Shown: piece after piece, positions 13,001-25,400 of the stretch
Numbering within the stretch: position 1 is the first letter of the stretch
How the letters are laid out: each line of letters opens with the position of its first letter
Assembly (NCBI GenBank): GCA_907165275.2
Contig: OU015662.1
Span: forward strand, 69,501 to 133,500
DNA length: 64,000 nt
Origin: Zygaena filipendulae
Lineage: Eukaryota > Arthropoda > Insecta > Lepidoptera > Zygaenidae
Reading direction: 5' to 3'
Notes under the pieces: generated by a model
Seen by the model: only the letters and a program-made list of their open reading frames with translations
Told to the model about the DNA's origin: nothing
The model's database searches: none
Position numbers and translations under genes: made by a program

Positions 13001-15440
13001 ATGGTACTTTTTATACCGGAATTCTCGCGGGAACTCCGAGTTTAACGCGGGTTTTGTCTTATCTTCATTCAAATAATCAACTCGAGGTGATTCATATCCA
13101 TAGAAATAAATGTAGCGATAATAAAATTGTGATAAATCTAGAACACTTGTCTTCACATGAAGGTATTCATTAAGGCCCTGCACAAACGTAGACACTTTTT
13201 GTTGCCGACAAGGCATGGTGTGCCAAAACCGAAGTTGCTGTGTCTTGTAGCGTCTGCGCAGGGAGTGGTTGACTTCATACTAACTTTTATCCGACACAAG
13301 CCCCAAAAGTGTCCACGTTTGCAGGAGGTGTATGCCTATACCTACTCAGCTGGTGGTTTGTAAGTGCTTAGGGTGGGCCGTGTTCGTTCCTAGCGGGGCT
13401 CACTTCAGAGTATATGGTGTCGGTGCGCTGGTAGACGAACGCGTCGCACTGGACGGTGTCGGCGCGGTGGTAGCGGGCCCGGCTGCAGTTGTGGACGCGG
13501 GCGGGCAGCGGGGGCGCGAGCGGCGCGTAGCGGCGGCACGGCTCGCCCGCCGGCAGCAGCGCCTGCACTGCCGCCTCCTCCAACTGGGGCCACCCCGCGC
13601 CGCCCGCGCCCCCCGCCGCCTCGCACTCCGGCACCACGCACCTGACACAACCACAGGCGCAATACTATATTATTGACCAGAAGACCTCTCAGCTCTCTCT
13701 CTCTCACAGAACAGAAAATAACAGATAGAAGGAAAATTTACTCATACTAAACTATAGTATGAATACAGATGAAAACCAGTGTCGCCGGGTGATTTTTGCA
13801 AACAAATCTATTCATCACGTACAAAAATATTCATTAAAGTAAAGAACGCTTTATGGTTATGTTTTTACTTAGTCATTGTTTCTAAAATTTAAAGTTTTGG
13901 GAATATTGTGATAAATATACTTGGGATGGTAGCAAAAGAAGGTTTGGGCAAGTTAGATGATCTGCTTCTTCTTCCTTTGCAACGGTAGCGCGCCTGCCCC
14001 GGCCCCACCTACCTGTCTTCTCTAGTTAATTTTTTTGCTCTGTGGTGAAGCTCTCCTACCGCTATCCTCATTGAATCCTCAGTCTACCGGATCGTCGGTA
14101 ACGACCAGAATGGCACAGTAGGTGACCGTGCCCATTCTCTAACCGATAAGTTCAGGGTTTGATTGCCGTTGGGAGTGGGCATTGTATGATGATCACCGGG
14201 TTCTACTTTCTAGTCTGGGCATGTTTATATATGTATAAATAATAAAATATTGTGATAATTATAATAATTATGTAGAAGTAAATACAATGTTTGTTTTGTT
14301 TCCATGACATAAGTTTATGGCTAAGTCTGGGATTCAGTAGAAGCGAGAGTGAGATGTTATTACTGCCAGTGCCTACCACACAGCGGTGCCCAAGGCGCAT
14401 CAGCCGCTGTACCTACTTCGTCATGGTGTTGCCAATCGCAGTCAAACATTTAAGTTCATTAGTTTCTATTATCACTCTTAGGTAAAGTTCCTTACAAAAA
14501 TGATCCATTTCGTTGATATCTTCAGAGAAAGACCGAGCTAAGCTACACATTACCTAGTTATGTTTGAGGTGGTATAGGTTGTAATAGAACAAAACGAACG
14601 ATATTTGTACATAAATGGTCCCTCGGCCGACGCTCGCCTGCAGTCATCGCCCCCGGGCAGCTGCGTCCTGCCGACATTGAGGCGTCGGCCCAGACGCACC
14701 CGCGTCATCGGTCTCGGTTGCTTATTTGTACATAAATGGTCCCTCGGCCGACGCTCGCCTGCAGTCATCGCCCCCGGGCAGCTGCGTCCTGCCGACATTG
14801 AGGCGTCGGCCCAGACGCACCCGCGTCATCGGTCTCGGTTGCTAACTACAGCTGTGACAACAAGCAGGCGCGTGTCGTTGCCGCCGCGCTGGCGTGGCGT
14901 GGCGTGGCGTGTGCTCGTGTGGGGCGCTATTGTGGCGGGGTTGGACACGCTTCACGCCGCGCCGGCGTATCGTCCGCACACTGATCTATACTCTCTCTAT
15001 TTATATACAGGACGTATTCGGATATCATTCACTTAGTTAGTTTTATCGAGAATATCCAGTCCAGTGACCCGATTTCATAAAAAAAAAATTCAGAGGACAT
15101 GTATAGAATTGATAAGTTTTGACCATTTATCTACATTTTGTTATTTATCAGATGAGACATGAAGGTTTGGTTGTGGTGTGATTTTTGGTTTGGATGCAGT
15201 TAGTAGTAGGCGGTGGTCGGTGGTCGGTGGGCGATGGGCGACGGGTGATGCTCACCGGAAGGGCACTTGCTCTTCGACGAACACGTAGCTGAGCGAGCAC
15301 GCGGCGCCCAGCGCGGGCGGCAGGCACAGCAGCAGCAGCACGTACCGCTGGTACAGCCCGAAGTGGCCGAGCTGTGCCAGCGCCGCCTCCAGCGCCGCGC
15401 CGCCATCCGTGGCGGGGGGTAGGCGGGCTGCCCCCTCCAT
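10049..15440 (-). CDS. SLC22-type organic cation/solute transporter-like gene A
   Basis: Eight exons on the minus strand give a 552-residue protein: 15440-15256, 13641-13404, 12803-12706, 12120-11966, 11579-11320, 11158-10807, 10534-10353 and 10237-10049. All phases match. SLC22 hallmarks in order are TM1 with YVFVEEQVPFR, a large cysteine-bearing extracellular loop in exon 2, the GYVADR-FGRRK loop after TM2, PDSARWL after TM6, ALERFGRRRS in the second half, the TAELFPTRAR signature, and LPVPETRRAPLP at the C-terminus. These are 12-TM plasma-membrane carriers of organic ions or zwitterions; the substrate cannot be told here. The start chosen is the ATG at 15438-15440; the frame stays open upstream to a possible acceptor at 15504, so a 5' noncoding exon is likely. 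Exon 5 ends in a GC donor. It is divergently paired with gene B. Confidence 0.88.
10590..10775 (+). repeat. Dispersed repeat of the GTCGCCGGGTGA family, intron 6 of SLC22-like gene A
   Basis: The segment starts TGTCGCCGGGTGATTTACG and includes TTTTGGGAATATT...ATACTTGGGATG. Related copies lie at 13765-13945, 32410-32600 and, reversed, about 59990-60225. A short fragment at 10333-10346 ends at the donor of exon 7. The class is unknown; it is probably a MITE or SINE-like element. Confidence 0.6.
12120..12545 (-). other. Intron 3 of SLC22-like gene A (with minisatellite beyond)
   Basis: This is AT-rich intron between exon 3 and exon 4 with no coding sequence. It runs into the GTGTG minisatellite that begins near 12545. 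Confidence 0.5.
12545..12701. repeat. 20-bp minisatellite abutting an exon
   Basis: About seven to eight near-perfect copies of a 20-base unit, GTGTGGTGTGGTGTGACGTA (plus strand), end within about four bases of the 5' splice site of SLC22-like exon 3 (donor GT at 12705-12704, minus strand). On the transcribed strand it reads as CACACC-type repeats, so the transcript carries a CA-rich tract directly after the donor. Confidence 0.9.
13765..13945 (+). repeat. Dispersed repeat of the GTCGCCGGGTGA family, intron 1 of SLC22-like gene A
   Basis: The segment shares the start motif, ATTCAT...AAAAATATTCA and TTTTGGGAATATTG...ATACTTGGGATG with the copies at 10590 and 32410. A preceding part (about 13720-13765) resembles the outer part of the reverse copy at about 60180-60225. 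Confidence 0.6.
14089..14340 (+). repeat. tRNA-derived SINE fragment
   Basis: The copy has a degenerate tRNA-like head with GGGTTTGATTGCC near 14155. The body motifs TACTTTCTAGTCTGGGCATG and TTTCCATGACATAAGTTTATG are shared with the SINE copies at 24448 and, reversed, 25581. Confidence 0.55.
14602..14843. repeat. Exact tandem duplication of a 121-bp unit
   Basis: The unit at 14602-14722 is repeated at 14723-14843; reading side by side I see no difference over the shared span. The unit is GC-rich, with TTTGTACATAAATGG at its start and CGCGTCATCGGTCTCGG at its end. It lies in intron 1 of SLC22-like gene A. Confidence 0.85.
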
Positions 15441-16833
15441 GCCCCTCACGACCTCTCGCCTGCCCCACACCCGTGCCACTTTCGCTTCACTTCGCCCTGT
15501 GATCTGGAACAACAATGCGTTTATTTTAAAGATAATAATTAACAGTTTTTTTGTTTCCGCGCCGCTTCATCTGACCCATTCATATACGGTATCTCACAGC
15601 GTATTGGTTACGAGAGTCCCGGCGGCGGTGAGGTGCGCTTGCGCTTATCGCGCCGCGTGACGCAGCCGCGCCGTTATCAGCTCCACTTTGGGAAACCTTA
15701 TCGGGAAAAGAGATTACAGCTGAGAAACATATTTACACGTTCATCACTCATTCTCTGATATTACGCAGGCGCCTAAATATTTAATTTCAGATGTGGAATG
15801 TAAATTAAATTTATAGTTAATTATTTCAAAACGGACAAGATACACTATTTTACCTTTGAGTTTAATCACCTCGGTCGTATTGTGAACGATGTGATAGAGA
15901 AACTTAATGATTAGGAGGGTATTGCATGGCAGGGCAGGGCGCCGTCGATGCGTGGCATGGCTTGGCTCGTCGGTTGTGCCAAGTACGACGGGAGTGGAGC
16001 TCATTCTACACATGCACTCTATACATATTCAGGGCTCTATTGAGTTTATGCCGTTAGTTAGTTAATTATAATTAAGAATTAATTATAATTAATAATTAAT
16101 TAATTGATTATTAGGTATTTATTTATTCACACACACAAATTATAAGTTAGTAAACAGACATCAAGACATGAAGGCACGTATTGTCACTGGAAATTAAAAA
16201 TTAGACACCGCCTTGATGCATTATTTATTTTTCTATTATTAATAAATGAAATGGTACTGTACAAATAGTAATTGCACGTCAATAATAGAAGTGTGTTGTG
16301 TTCGATCAAAATTAGAACCTTGGCCTAGTGTAGCTTTCTAACCACTGAGCCGGAGCGGCGCGGTGTGTGCGGGGCGGCGCGGGGCGGCGCGGGGCGGGGC
16401 GGCCGCTACATACAATGGCGCCTGTCGCAGCCATCGAGGACCGCTCGACCACGGACCCAACACAGCACCATCGGCCCCAGTTGCAGCAGCGCACAGTGCT
16501 ATATTTGCTCCATATATTCTTATACACTGTATACTATATATATTCTTAAATTTTTATCAATCAACAATGCTGTGCATAATTTATTCGGAAATATATTGTT
16601 TACATTTTGAAGAAGTTATAATTAGCTATTTGTTTTAATTGTTGTAGCTGCTAGCCTTCAAAATACAGTAAGTCGTCAGAGTATAACTGAATTTTAGGTG
16701 TGGTATTATCTGTTATCTTTTCACGGAAGTGTTAGAAAGTGTTCTAATTTGTATGCCTCCGGCTACGACTGGGGTCTACGCGCTACGAGTTGCGTAACAC
16801 GTGCTACGAAACAATAAACGGACGCTAGTGAAA
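15441..16833. promoter_or_regulatory. Shared intergenic region between divergent SLC22-like genes
   Basis: This 1.4-kb gap separates the start codons of SLC22-like gene A (minus) and exon 1A of gene B (plus), so it should contain both promoters. A GC-richer patch near 15615-15680 is followed by AT-rich DNA including a low-complexity TTAATTATAATTAA block at 16055-16110. Three TTATC (GATA on the other strand) pentamers cluster at 15645, 15674 and 15698. No core promoter element was identified with confidence. Confidence 0.45.
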
Positions 16834-17072
16834 ATGGTGAGTGACGTCACGGAAGCGCGTCGCGCGAGCGGTGATGCGGCGGGCGGCGGTGTGGGCGGCG
16901 GTGTGGGCGGCGCGGGGTGCGCCCACGAGGCGCTGTGCGAGGCGGTGTCGCGGCGGCTGGGCGCGCTGGGCCGCTTCCAGGCGGCGGTGTATGCGCTGGC
17001 GGGGCTGGCAGCGCTGCAGGTGGGCCTGCTGCACACCACCTACATCTTCCTGGCGGCGGACGTGCCCTACAG
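16834..17072 (+). CDS. Alternative or relic first coding exon (1A) of SLC22-like gene B
   Basis: The ATG at 16834 in an AAAATGG context opens an exon of 239 bases ending in a phase-2 donor (AG|GTACCC at 17072). It encodes an N-terminus with a Gly-rich stretch (GGGVGGGVGGAG), LGALGRFQ and TM1, ending FLAADVPYR. Exon 1B at 19474 ends with the same FLAADVPYR in the same phase, and both carry a VSDV motif near the start, so the two are duplicates. Joined to exon 2 at 22015, exon 1A would give a 575-residue protein. I found no other exon between 17073 and 19473, so this is either an alternative first exon with its own promoter or the remnant of a duplicated gene. Confidence 0.75.
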
Positions 17073-19473
17073 GTACCCAACTATCCACGCTCTGCACAGC
17101 ATGTGACGCTCAAAAGTCTCCTAAGCCTGTTTTTAACCAACTTCATTAAAACAAAGTTTTTTCATTTTTTTTTATTAAAAATAAAACTGCTTGCTCAGAT
17201 ATTTTTAAATTATTTGTTTTGGCCGGGATTCAAGCTTGTTGATTTGGAAAAAGGCACACTTGTGTTAAAGGGGCCAACATAAAGTATTATTTATAAGGAA
17301 GAAATTCTGAGACATTACTGGTAAATTGCAAGTTAACGAAAAGGTCTTATTTTTAAGAAAATCCAAGTCACGGTAGATGTTAAATTTCAATTCATGTTTT
17401 AACCCGTAGATTTAACATTTATTGTTGCATTTTATGGGAAATTTAAATTTGAAAGAAATAAATAAAACAATCAACTTAAATTTTTACACGCTTTATAATT
17501 GCTTCACTTGTAACTAATTGTCGTTTCGAATGAAACTGTATGCCTAATGAGTCAGATGACTATATTTTAGTTTTGAGTTTGTTTTGTAGACTTATAAAAA
17601 ATATCGGACACGTATTTTTTCCGTAACCGAAAACTAACGGCATTGAGTCGAAATTTCACGTGACGTAGCCTTGGTACTTTATACTTAGCGATAACGTCAC
17701 GAGCCCCCACTCCTAAATTTTAATGTGTTTTATTCAAGTATTTTTTCAATAATTTAAAAATCGAAATACCTACGTGTCTATTATTGTTTTAATATTTAAC
17801 TGACGGACTAAATATAATTTTGATTTTCATACCCCAGCAACATGCAATTGGGTGCAATATTATTATGACATGGAGCTGATCTGATGATGGAGCTGGAAGA
17901 CTGCCATGGGAGCTCTGTACCCCATAAAGTTATGTTAATCAAATTCTAATATGAAATAAACAGTAATAAAATAATAATAAGTGGCTAATATAATTAAAAT
18001 GTTGTCAAACTACTCGGTTCCCCGGTCTGCGTTACTTTAAAGGACATTGCACACTCTTGGTACCATCTCTTGTTGTCATATCATATCTATATTTACAAAA
18101 ATGAACCCGTATTTCCCTTGGTCACGGCCCGGAATTCCCGTGGGAACTCCGGAGTTTGTGAGGTTGTTATCTATGGATCTACTTATTATAGATAGGAAAC
18201 TAAAGTGATCCTTAGTGACATAGGGTACTTTTTATCCCGGATTTCCCGCGAGAACTCCGAAATTAACGTGGGTAAAACCGCGGGAGTGGGCTAGTATTAA
18301 TTAAAAGCAGATACATCACAGCATAAATCTTTATAGTTATAGGAAATCGTTAATATATTATGGAAGTCTGTGAGGGAAGTCAACATAGAAGACACTGGTC
18401 ACGAGCGAGTGGAATATCGGCCGAGTCATGGCGGTATTATAGAATGACACAGTAGTTGCTTAATAATGTGCTATTACGAGTATAATGTAGTCGCTAATGG
18501 TACGAGTTGCCAATTAAGGGGCCTCGTACACGAGCGGACACGCGCCAGTGCGCCCGCCCTGCTGGCTCTGGAGGCGCTCCGAGGTAAGAAAGGTTAGAAA
18601 AGGCTGAGGCTGAGGTCCCGCATTGAGACGCTACAATATTAGGGCAGCCCACAAATAAATTCAATTCTTTTGACAAATATGATGTCGATCGGAACCAAAA
18701 GGAAGTTTATTCAGGTGAAGACGTCGAATTCACAATTCTTCGGTTAGGCTTATATGATTTGAATTTGAATGATTATTATAATGCAATTTTATAAATAAAG
18801 AAATTTATTGCGATCCTCTTGGTTACAGATGATTTTTATATTCACTGCAATTCCTTTTACAGGTGGTAGTTTTTTTACGACACCATTTTTTATGAACATA
18901 AATATTGTGAATTCCGCGAATGGTTTTTTTTTTGCCATTTTATATATTTAATTTTGTTACATTAGTAAGGTTTTCCTTTAAAATAAAATAAAATAAAATG
19001 GCTTTAGCAGACATCAACATTTCTTATTTTACCTGACTTTACCTGTGCATATCGAGTCGCGACTTACCTAGGACGCCGCCTACGACGACGCTAGAGTGGC
19101 AGCGGCGGCGGCGGTGCCGCGGCAGACTGGGAGTCGCTGGGAAGGAAGGTAATGACTCCACTATAGTGCTCACTGATATCTCTAATGTTATGACGTCACT
19201 TGCAAGGGGAGGGCGCGGGCGGGGAGATGTTGTGCTCGCAGAGAGCAGTCGGTCGCTGGTCGGTGCTGCGTCAGCTTTCAGTCGATAAACAAAACAACAG
19301 CGGATCAATCGTGCGGTTAAATATCCTGCGCGCGCGCCGCCGCCTCAGTGCTGCGCGGGCTCTGCCGGCGAGCGACCCTGCGCCCGCCGTCACGGTTATT
19401 CATATGTACAGAATATCGAATCGAATCCAAATACAGTTGACTAAAGAATAGTGCTGGTTGATAAATTGTGGTA
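17073..19473 (+). other. Spacer between the two SLC22-like first exons
   Basis: No exon is seen. The spacer holds a MITE-like copy at 17572-17832, Helitron-like fragments at about 18095-18296, and a GC-rich, CpG-containing patch at about 19060-19400 just before exon 1B, which is a plausible promoter/5'UTR for that exon. Confidence 0.45.
17572..17832 (+). mobile_element. MITE-like element with AGTCCGT-type ends, copy 1
   Basis: The same sequence of landmarks recurs at 30275-30573 and, reversed, 60362-60652: GTAGAC..., ACACGTATTTTTT, AACGGC...TTGAGT, AAATTTCACGTGACGT, CACGAGCCCCCAC, TACGTGTCTATTA and AACTGACGGACTAA. The right end here is clear and the left end is degenerate. Confidence 0.7.
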
Positions 19474-22400
19474 ATGGAGAAGACGGATATGTCGGAGAAG
19501 TCCGGCAAAGTGAGTGATGTTGGGTCAGGGGGGGCAGGCGTGGGCGTGGGCGTGGGCGTGGGCGGGGTGGACAGTGAGCGTGTGATGGTGGAGCTGGGCC
19601 AGCGCGGGCGGTTCCACTTGATGAACTACGCGCTGATGGCGCTGGTGGTGTTTGCCGCCGCGGTCTACGGCGTCAACTACGTGTTCCTCGCGGCTGACGT
19701 GCCCTACAGGTGACTGGTACCACCGCGCCCTATAGTATAGGCAACTGTTCCATCTCTTCGCCAAGTTGCTGCTGCTGAGATGGCGCTGCACTTCATGGAA
19801 CCGGATAATTTTTATGATACATTTCACAGGCACCGACTCTTGAAATCATCTGGTGTTCTCATATCTCAGTTCATCTGAATACGAGAAGTAGTCATAGTGT
19901 AGGTGTCGCTTAATTTCCTTTGGATGAAATTGCAAAATGAATTCGCAAATAAATGTAAAATAAAAACCACCATAACATGTAGAGGTAGGCCTCGACCTCA
20001 ACGCTGCGATGCGAGTGTCGATTTCTCTATTGGAACTTGATGAATATCTCCACACCGACCGGCGCAGCAACCTCGCCAACGCGTGCTAACGTAACGCAAC
20101 GCAATCATCTGTGAACCAAAACACACCGGTAAAAACGAGTGAGTAGGCACTGTATGGTACTTCTAGCTGGAGTTTGTACGTAGGTTATATGATTACATAA
20201 AATATTTCAACCATTCGATTCACAGAGTAGGTATGCTCCGTGAATCGAATTTTTAAAGCACAATATAAAACCGATAACGATAACCAAACCTGTTATAACA
20301 GGATCTTTAAACATGTGAAGAGTTGTTTGCTGAAGTCAGGCGTTAGGAGACTTTATAAGTACTTATTTAACATTCATTATACGTTAACTTTCCTATAAAA
20401 TATCTAAACATCTACTAGAGATAAAGTAAAACGTAGTAGGTATAGCACAATGAGAAAAATTACTTCTGTCGGTGGAAAAATGTTGTATATTTTGTCCTCA
20501 AGGACAGTGATAATTAAGCGGTTTTGGTTGCAGGCGGAGGTAAAATAGGTATTTTCAACGATGGCCATGAGTGTGCCACTTTTTGTCGTATGTAGGTAAA
20601 TACTTATTACCATTTTTTAACTACAACACGACAGCACCCACGAAACCCTTCACAGCTTGCTATATGCTGTGACCAGAGGACGAAACTGCACAACAAACTG
20701 TTTAGTTGGTTCAGTAGCATGGCTTATTTATATTTTTTTAGAACCTAGGTACCTTTGTAGTTGCAACTTACAATTGGTGTGCAAACTGCGCTTTCAAAAT
20801 ATATTATTTGTTATAAATACTAACTGGGCCCTGCGGTTTCACCCGCGTGAGATTCGGAGTTCCCGCAGGAAATCTGATGATAGTATAAATAGTTTAAGTA
20901 ACTCCTTATAACAAAGTCCCGTCAAAACTCGTACTACTGGTAGTTTCAATCATTTCGGTGATAAGCTGCCCCCCGAGTTCACGCACGATTTCCGGGATAA
21001 AAAATAAACTGTCTCTCATCTTAGGCTTGGATAAATTTCATCCAAATCGGTACAGATGTTTTGGAGTTTATCCTTGACAAAAGTCGTGACACCAGATTTT
21101 TATATAAATATGTTATAATATGTATTTGTTTCTTTAACCTGGTAATCATTTACAAGAAGCTCAGATACCACCTTGAAATCTCCGACTACCAGATAACCAG
21201 ATATTCGTCCCACACCTACCACACTTCTGCATGAGTTTATTTGATAATAACACTAAAGACAAACTTGTTTTATTCTCTTAACTACGTGATTGTTGCTCAT
21301 TTAAATAAAATTAACTTAATCTAAAATACATATTTGATGAATCCTTAATGTCTATTCGCATTAGGACCATGCACAATGGACCCATCACACACTGGCATTG
21401 CGACATCTCGCGCGCTCTCTCGCTTTCAATAGCACATCTCCTAGGCTCTGCCCAGTTGATTGCTATTAGCTTTAGTTTATTGTTTTACGGCGGGCAATTA
21501 AAGAAATGGTAAAATCAGACTTATCATTAGATGAAATAAATAATTCATTTAATTTATAATTTCAACGACTTCGTGTTATGGCTATGATAGTGCCTACATT
21601 AGTGGAAAATATTCAGATAAAAACATAAAACTGTATAACATAGTCGCGCCAGGCTACGCTATGGCTATAATATGTATAATAAATTAATGATTATGTTAAA
21701 GGAATTTCTGTATAAATAAATATTGTTTAGGTAGGTACTCGCAGTTTCACCCGCGTTGATTTGGGCGTTCCCGCGGGAATATCGGCATAAAAGTAGCCTG
21801 TGTCCTATTCCAGACAATAATCAATTTCTGTGTTAAAGTCATTCTAGCGTGATTGAGTTACAAACATCCATCCATACGTCCATTTCACATTTACAATATT
21901 AGTATAGATTAGTTAGGATGACTATTTCTAAACATCAAGACACGTGCGGCAGTAGGTGTCGGCCTGTGTGCTCCTCGCAGGCTTCGTGTTGTCACATAGT
22001 TGGTAACTACCCAGATGCGTGGTGTCGGAGTGCGAGGCGGCCAACAGCACGCAGTACAGCCCCGCGTGGCTGCCGGCCGCGCTGCCGCCCGCCGCGGGGG
22101 GCGCGCGCGCGCAGCGCTGCTGGCGGCGGCGCGCCCCGCCCGCCCCGCGCCAGCCCTGCGACGGGGAGCCGGCGCCGTGGGCCGACGAGCTGCTGCCCTG
22201 CGACCGCTGGCTCTACGCCTCCAGGGACACCATCGTCGCCGAGGTGAGCACACACACCCCGCCTTCACGAGGATAACTTAATATCTTTGGAAGGTCTTAG
22301 CGTTTTTGGAATAGTTAGAGCATTTGCTTTAACTCCCGTTGCAACCACGGCCTGTCCCGCCTACATGTCCCCTTTATTTTCTCTGCGATTACGCTGCGAT

Positions 22401-25400
22401 ATACTCTAACACTGGGCATATGGGCTATTAGCTGGGCACAGGGCACCAATAGGCATATTGCTGGGACATGAAAATGAATATGACAATATAAATGGTTATG
22501 GTAAAAATGGTGAAATTGGACCTAGGACTCAAAATAAACATGGCGAGTCAACCGATCTAGAATACAGAAGGAATCGAGCCATAAAATGGCAATTACATAT
22601 CTTCCGCGTTAGACACTCTGCGGCTGACGTGAGTGTGACGCTGTCTTCAGGAGGCGCTCATGACTCATCACTTGTTTCTATTGTTCCGTTGCTCGATGGG
22701 AACTAAACACAATATAATCTCAGCGGGCACACGCCTCCTTTTGTCATTACCTCTGATGATGCAAGTCATGGCACTTGATATTTCATTGAGAATTAAAGAA
22801 TTATATTTTATTTTTTATTTTCGTTAATTTAGGACAACAAAAGCTACCAGAACATGTAATAATTTTAGGTTTCAAGATTACACAATTAGCCAATGATAGT
22901 TACCCTTATATGGAGAACAGAAGAATGACAATCCTTATCTTTACTATTATTATAAATGCAAATGTGAGTTTATTCATTTGATTGTTACGCTTTCACGTCA
23001 TAACTGCTCTACCTTACATCATGAAATCTTGCAAGTACGTCGTCAGGGGTAAAGAAAGAAAAGAAGTAAAGAAGTCTGCATGTACATAGATATGTAGTGC
23101 AGCTGAAACCAGTCGCCATCTCAAGTTCGAAGATAAAATATTCGGGTTGCGTACAGTACATTATAAGTATCAAAGGAAGGTTGCGTACGGACGGACCGAC
23201 GCGACGCGACGGCCGGAGTGCAGTATCGTGTGAGCGGGCGCGGGGGTTCGCGCTAAATATAATATAATGTTGTTAGGACATAACTCGTGTTTATAAACTG
23301 ACCGATATAAACAAACAGTTGTCTGTCTGTCAATTGACGGGGAGCACAATGAGCGTGTTGTGAGCGTCGCGTCGCGTCGCGTCGCGTCAGGGGCGGCGCG
23401 TGAGGAGCGGCACGTAGCGATGCTCGGACGTTACCCGGGTCCCAAACTAAGCACAGCTTGTACTGTGGTTACCGGACTACCGATAACATACTTATATACT
23501 GATTATTTGTAAATACATACAAAACTAGACAATCAGACTCAAAACACACACCAGTGTTTATCATATAGATGTTTATTGTTTACCTCGATCAACGATCGAT
23601 AGTCACACCGATGTGGCAATTTGGTGTGACTGCGGATCGGTTGGGGAATCCTCGACACCTAGTAGCCAGTTACCTTACCACTAAACCAGCCTACATACAT
23701 GTTGTCAGGGGTACAGATAAGGGCATAAACAAGATAGATTTTATTCCAGAAATCACACGGGTGAACCGTGGTGAGCAGCTTACCGCCGCACTCATAGTCG
23801 ACTTCAATGATTACTTAGTTAAGTATAGATTTTTAAAACAAAACTGCCACAATAAGACAAGTTTAATTAATTAATGTTAATTGGCATTCAACTACATAAG
23901 TTACATCTCGTTAAATGCCAATTAACATTAATTTACTGAACGTCTCTGATTGCGGCAGTTTTGTTTTAAAAATCTATACCTAACTAAGTAATCATTAAAG
24001 TCGACTCTGAGTGCGGCGGTTAGTGTCATAATAATATATTATGTATTATAATAATTATACTATATTCTTCTGTTTATTGATTGCAGTAAAACTACCAGAA
24101 TGCAAAGTTAGTTCTGTTGCCGGCGGTGAGTTTAAGTAGGTAGCGAGCCAGCGAACGATTCAACCATAATATTATGTATTCTATTCATCAGTGGCGAAGG
24201 GTGAAATATTGAGAGAGGGAAGCCGGAAATCTACTTTAATTTCAAGTTATTAAACTATTAACTATTCCCCGCCGTTTCACCTGCGATATGTTCCGGAGTT
24301 TCTGCGGGAATTCCGGTATAAAAAGTCCTTCCCTGTATCCCTGACAACGTTCTCAATTACGGAGAGAGATGTTGCGTCTGAAGGGAAGCCGGTGGGAATC
24401 GGCTTCTATGGTACCTTCGCCACTGCTATTCATATGTTTTTTAAAACGACCCGATTGGCGTAGAAGGTCACCATACCTGCCCGTCGCCCGCCAATCACTA
24501 GGTTCCGGGTTCGATTTCCGGCGGGGGTGCACTTTATGTGATGAACACTGTATGATTTGTATCACTGTATGATTTCTTAATAAAAAAAAAATAAAAAATA
24601 AAAAAACACAGGATTCCACTTTCCAGTCTGGGTGTTTATATATATCTATGTATATCTAATTATCTATAGTACAAATATGTAATTCTTCGTAGTATATACC
24701 ACGTTTGCTTGGTTTCCACGACACAAGCTAATAGCTTACTGTGGGATCAAGTAAGTCGTCCACGCTGGTGTCACCATGCGCCGAGTACCTAAACACGCTG
24801 CCGATGCCGTTGTCTCTACAACTGTATTGTTTCTTGTAAATATAACGCATACAATACCCGATATATAATAATAACCGAATACCCGAATAACACGGCCGCC
24901 ATTACTACCATAAGCTAACATTTACAGGGCCACATGCTGCATGTCCACATGTTCTATTGTCGCTCGCTACACACGCTCAGGTCTTGTGGTTTAAATAGGA
25001 AATACCTTTTAAGGACACGTGTCAAGACTCACGTGTTAATTTTGTTTCATTTCCAATTGAGTATCTAATTAATAGATATGTACCTACGCTAACTGCTGGC
25101 CGCGGTTTTTATTTATTTTTATTTATTTATTTAAATGGAGAAAAAACAGATACAAATTTACACTAAATAATAAATACAAGAAATATTTTACCTATAATAC
25201 AACAATTTGCATCCTTAACATTCTCTCTGAGTAATCGAGCGAAGTAACTCTGCTATTTACTGTGTACACTTTGAAGTGCGGAATTTTTAAAGTTGGGAAT
25301 AAACACACACTACACATACATACTACTTACATCACTTATATCACTTGAACACGATTAACATAATAGGCACAATAGGCACATATTAAATCAATCGTGCTCA

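Noticed and set aside
23569..23874. Plus-strand ORF of 101 codons
   Set aside because: It runs from SINE/Helitron-like repeat into the left arm of the MITE at 23783; no coding signature.
24448..24530. Candidate tRNA gene
   Set aside because: The B box is good but the arms do not pair as a cloverleaf and the same body recurs, so it is a SINE head.
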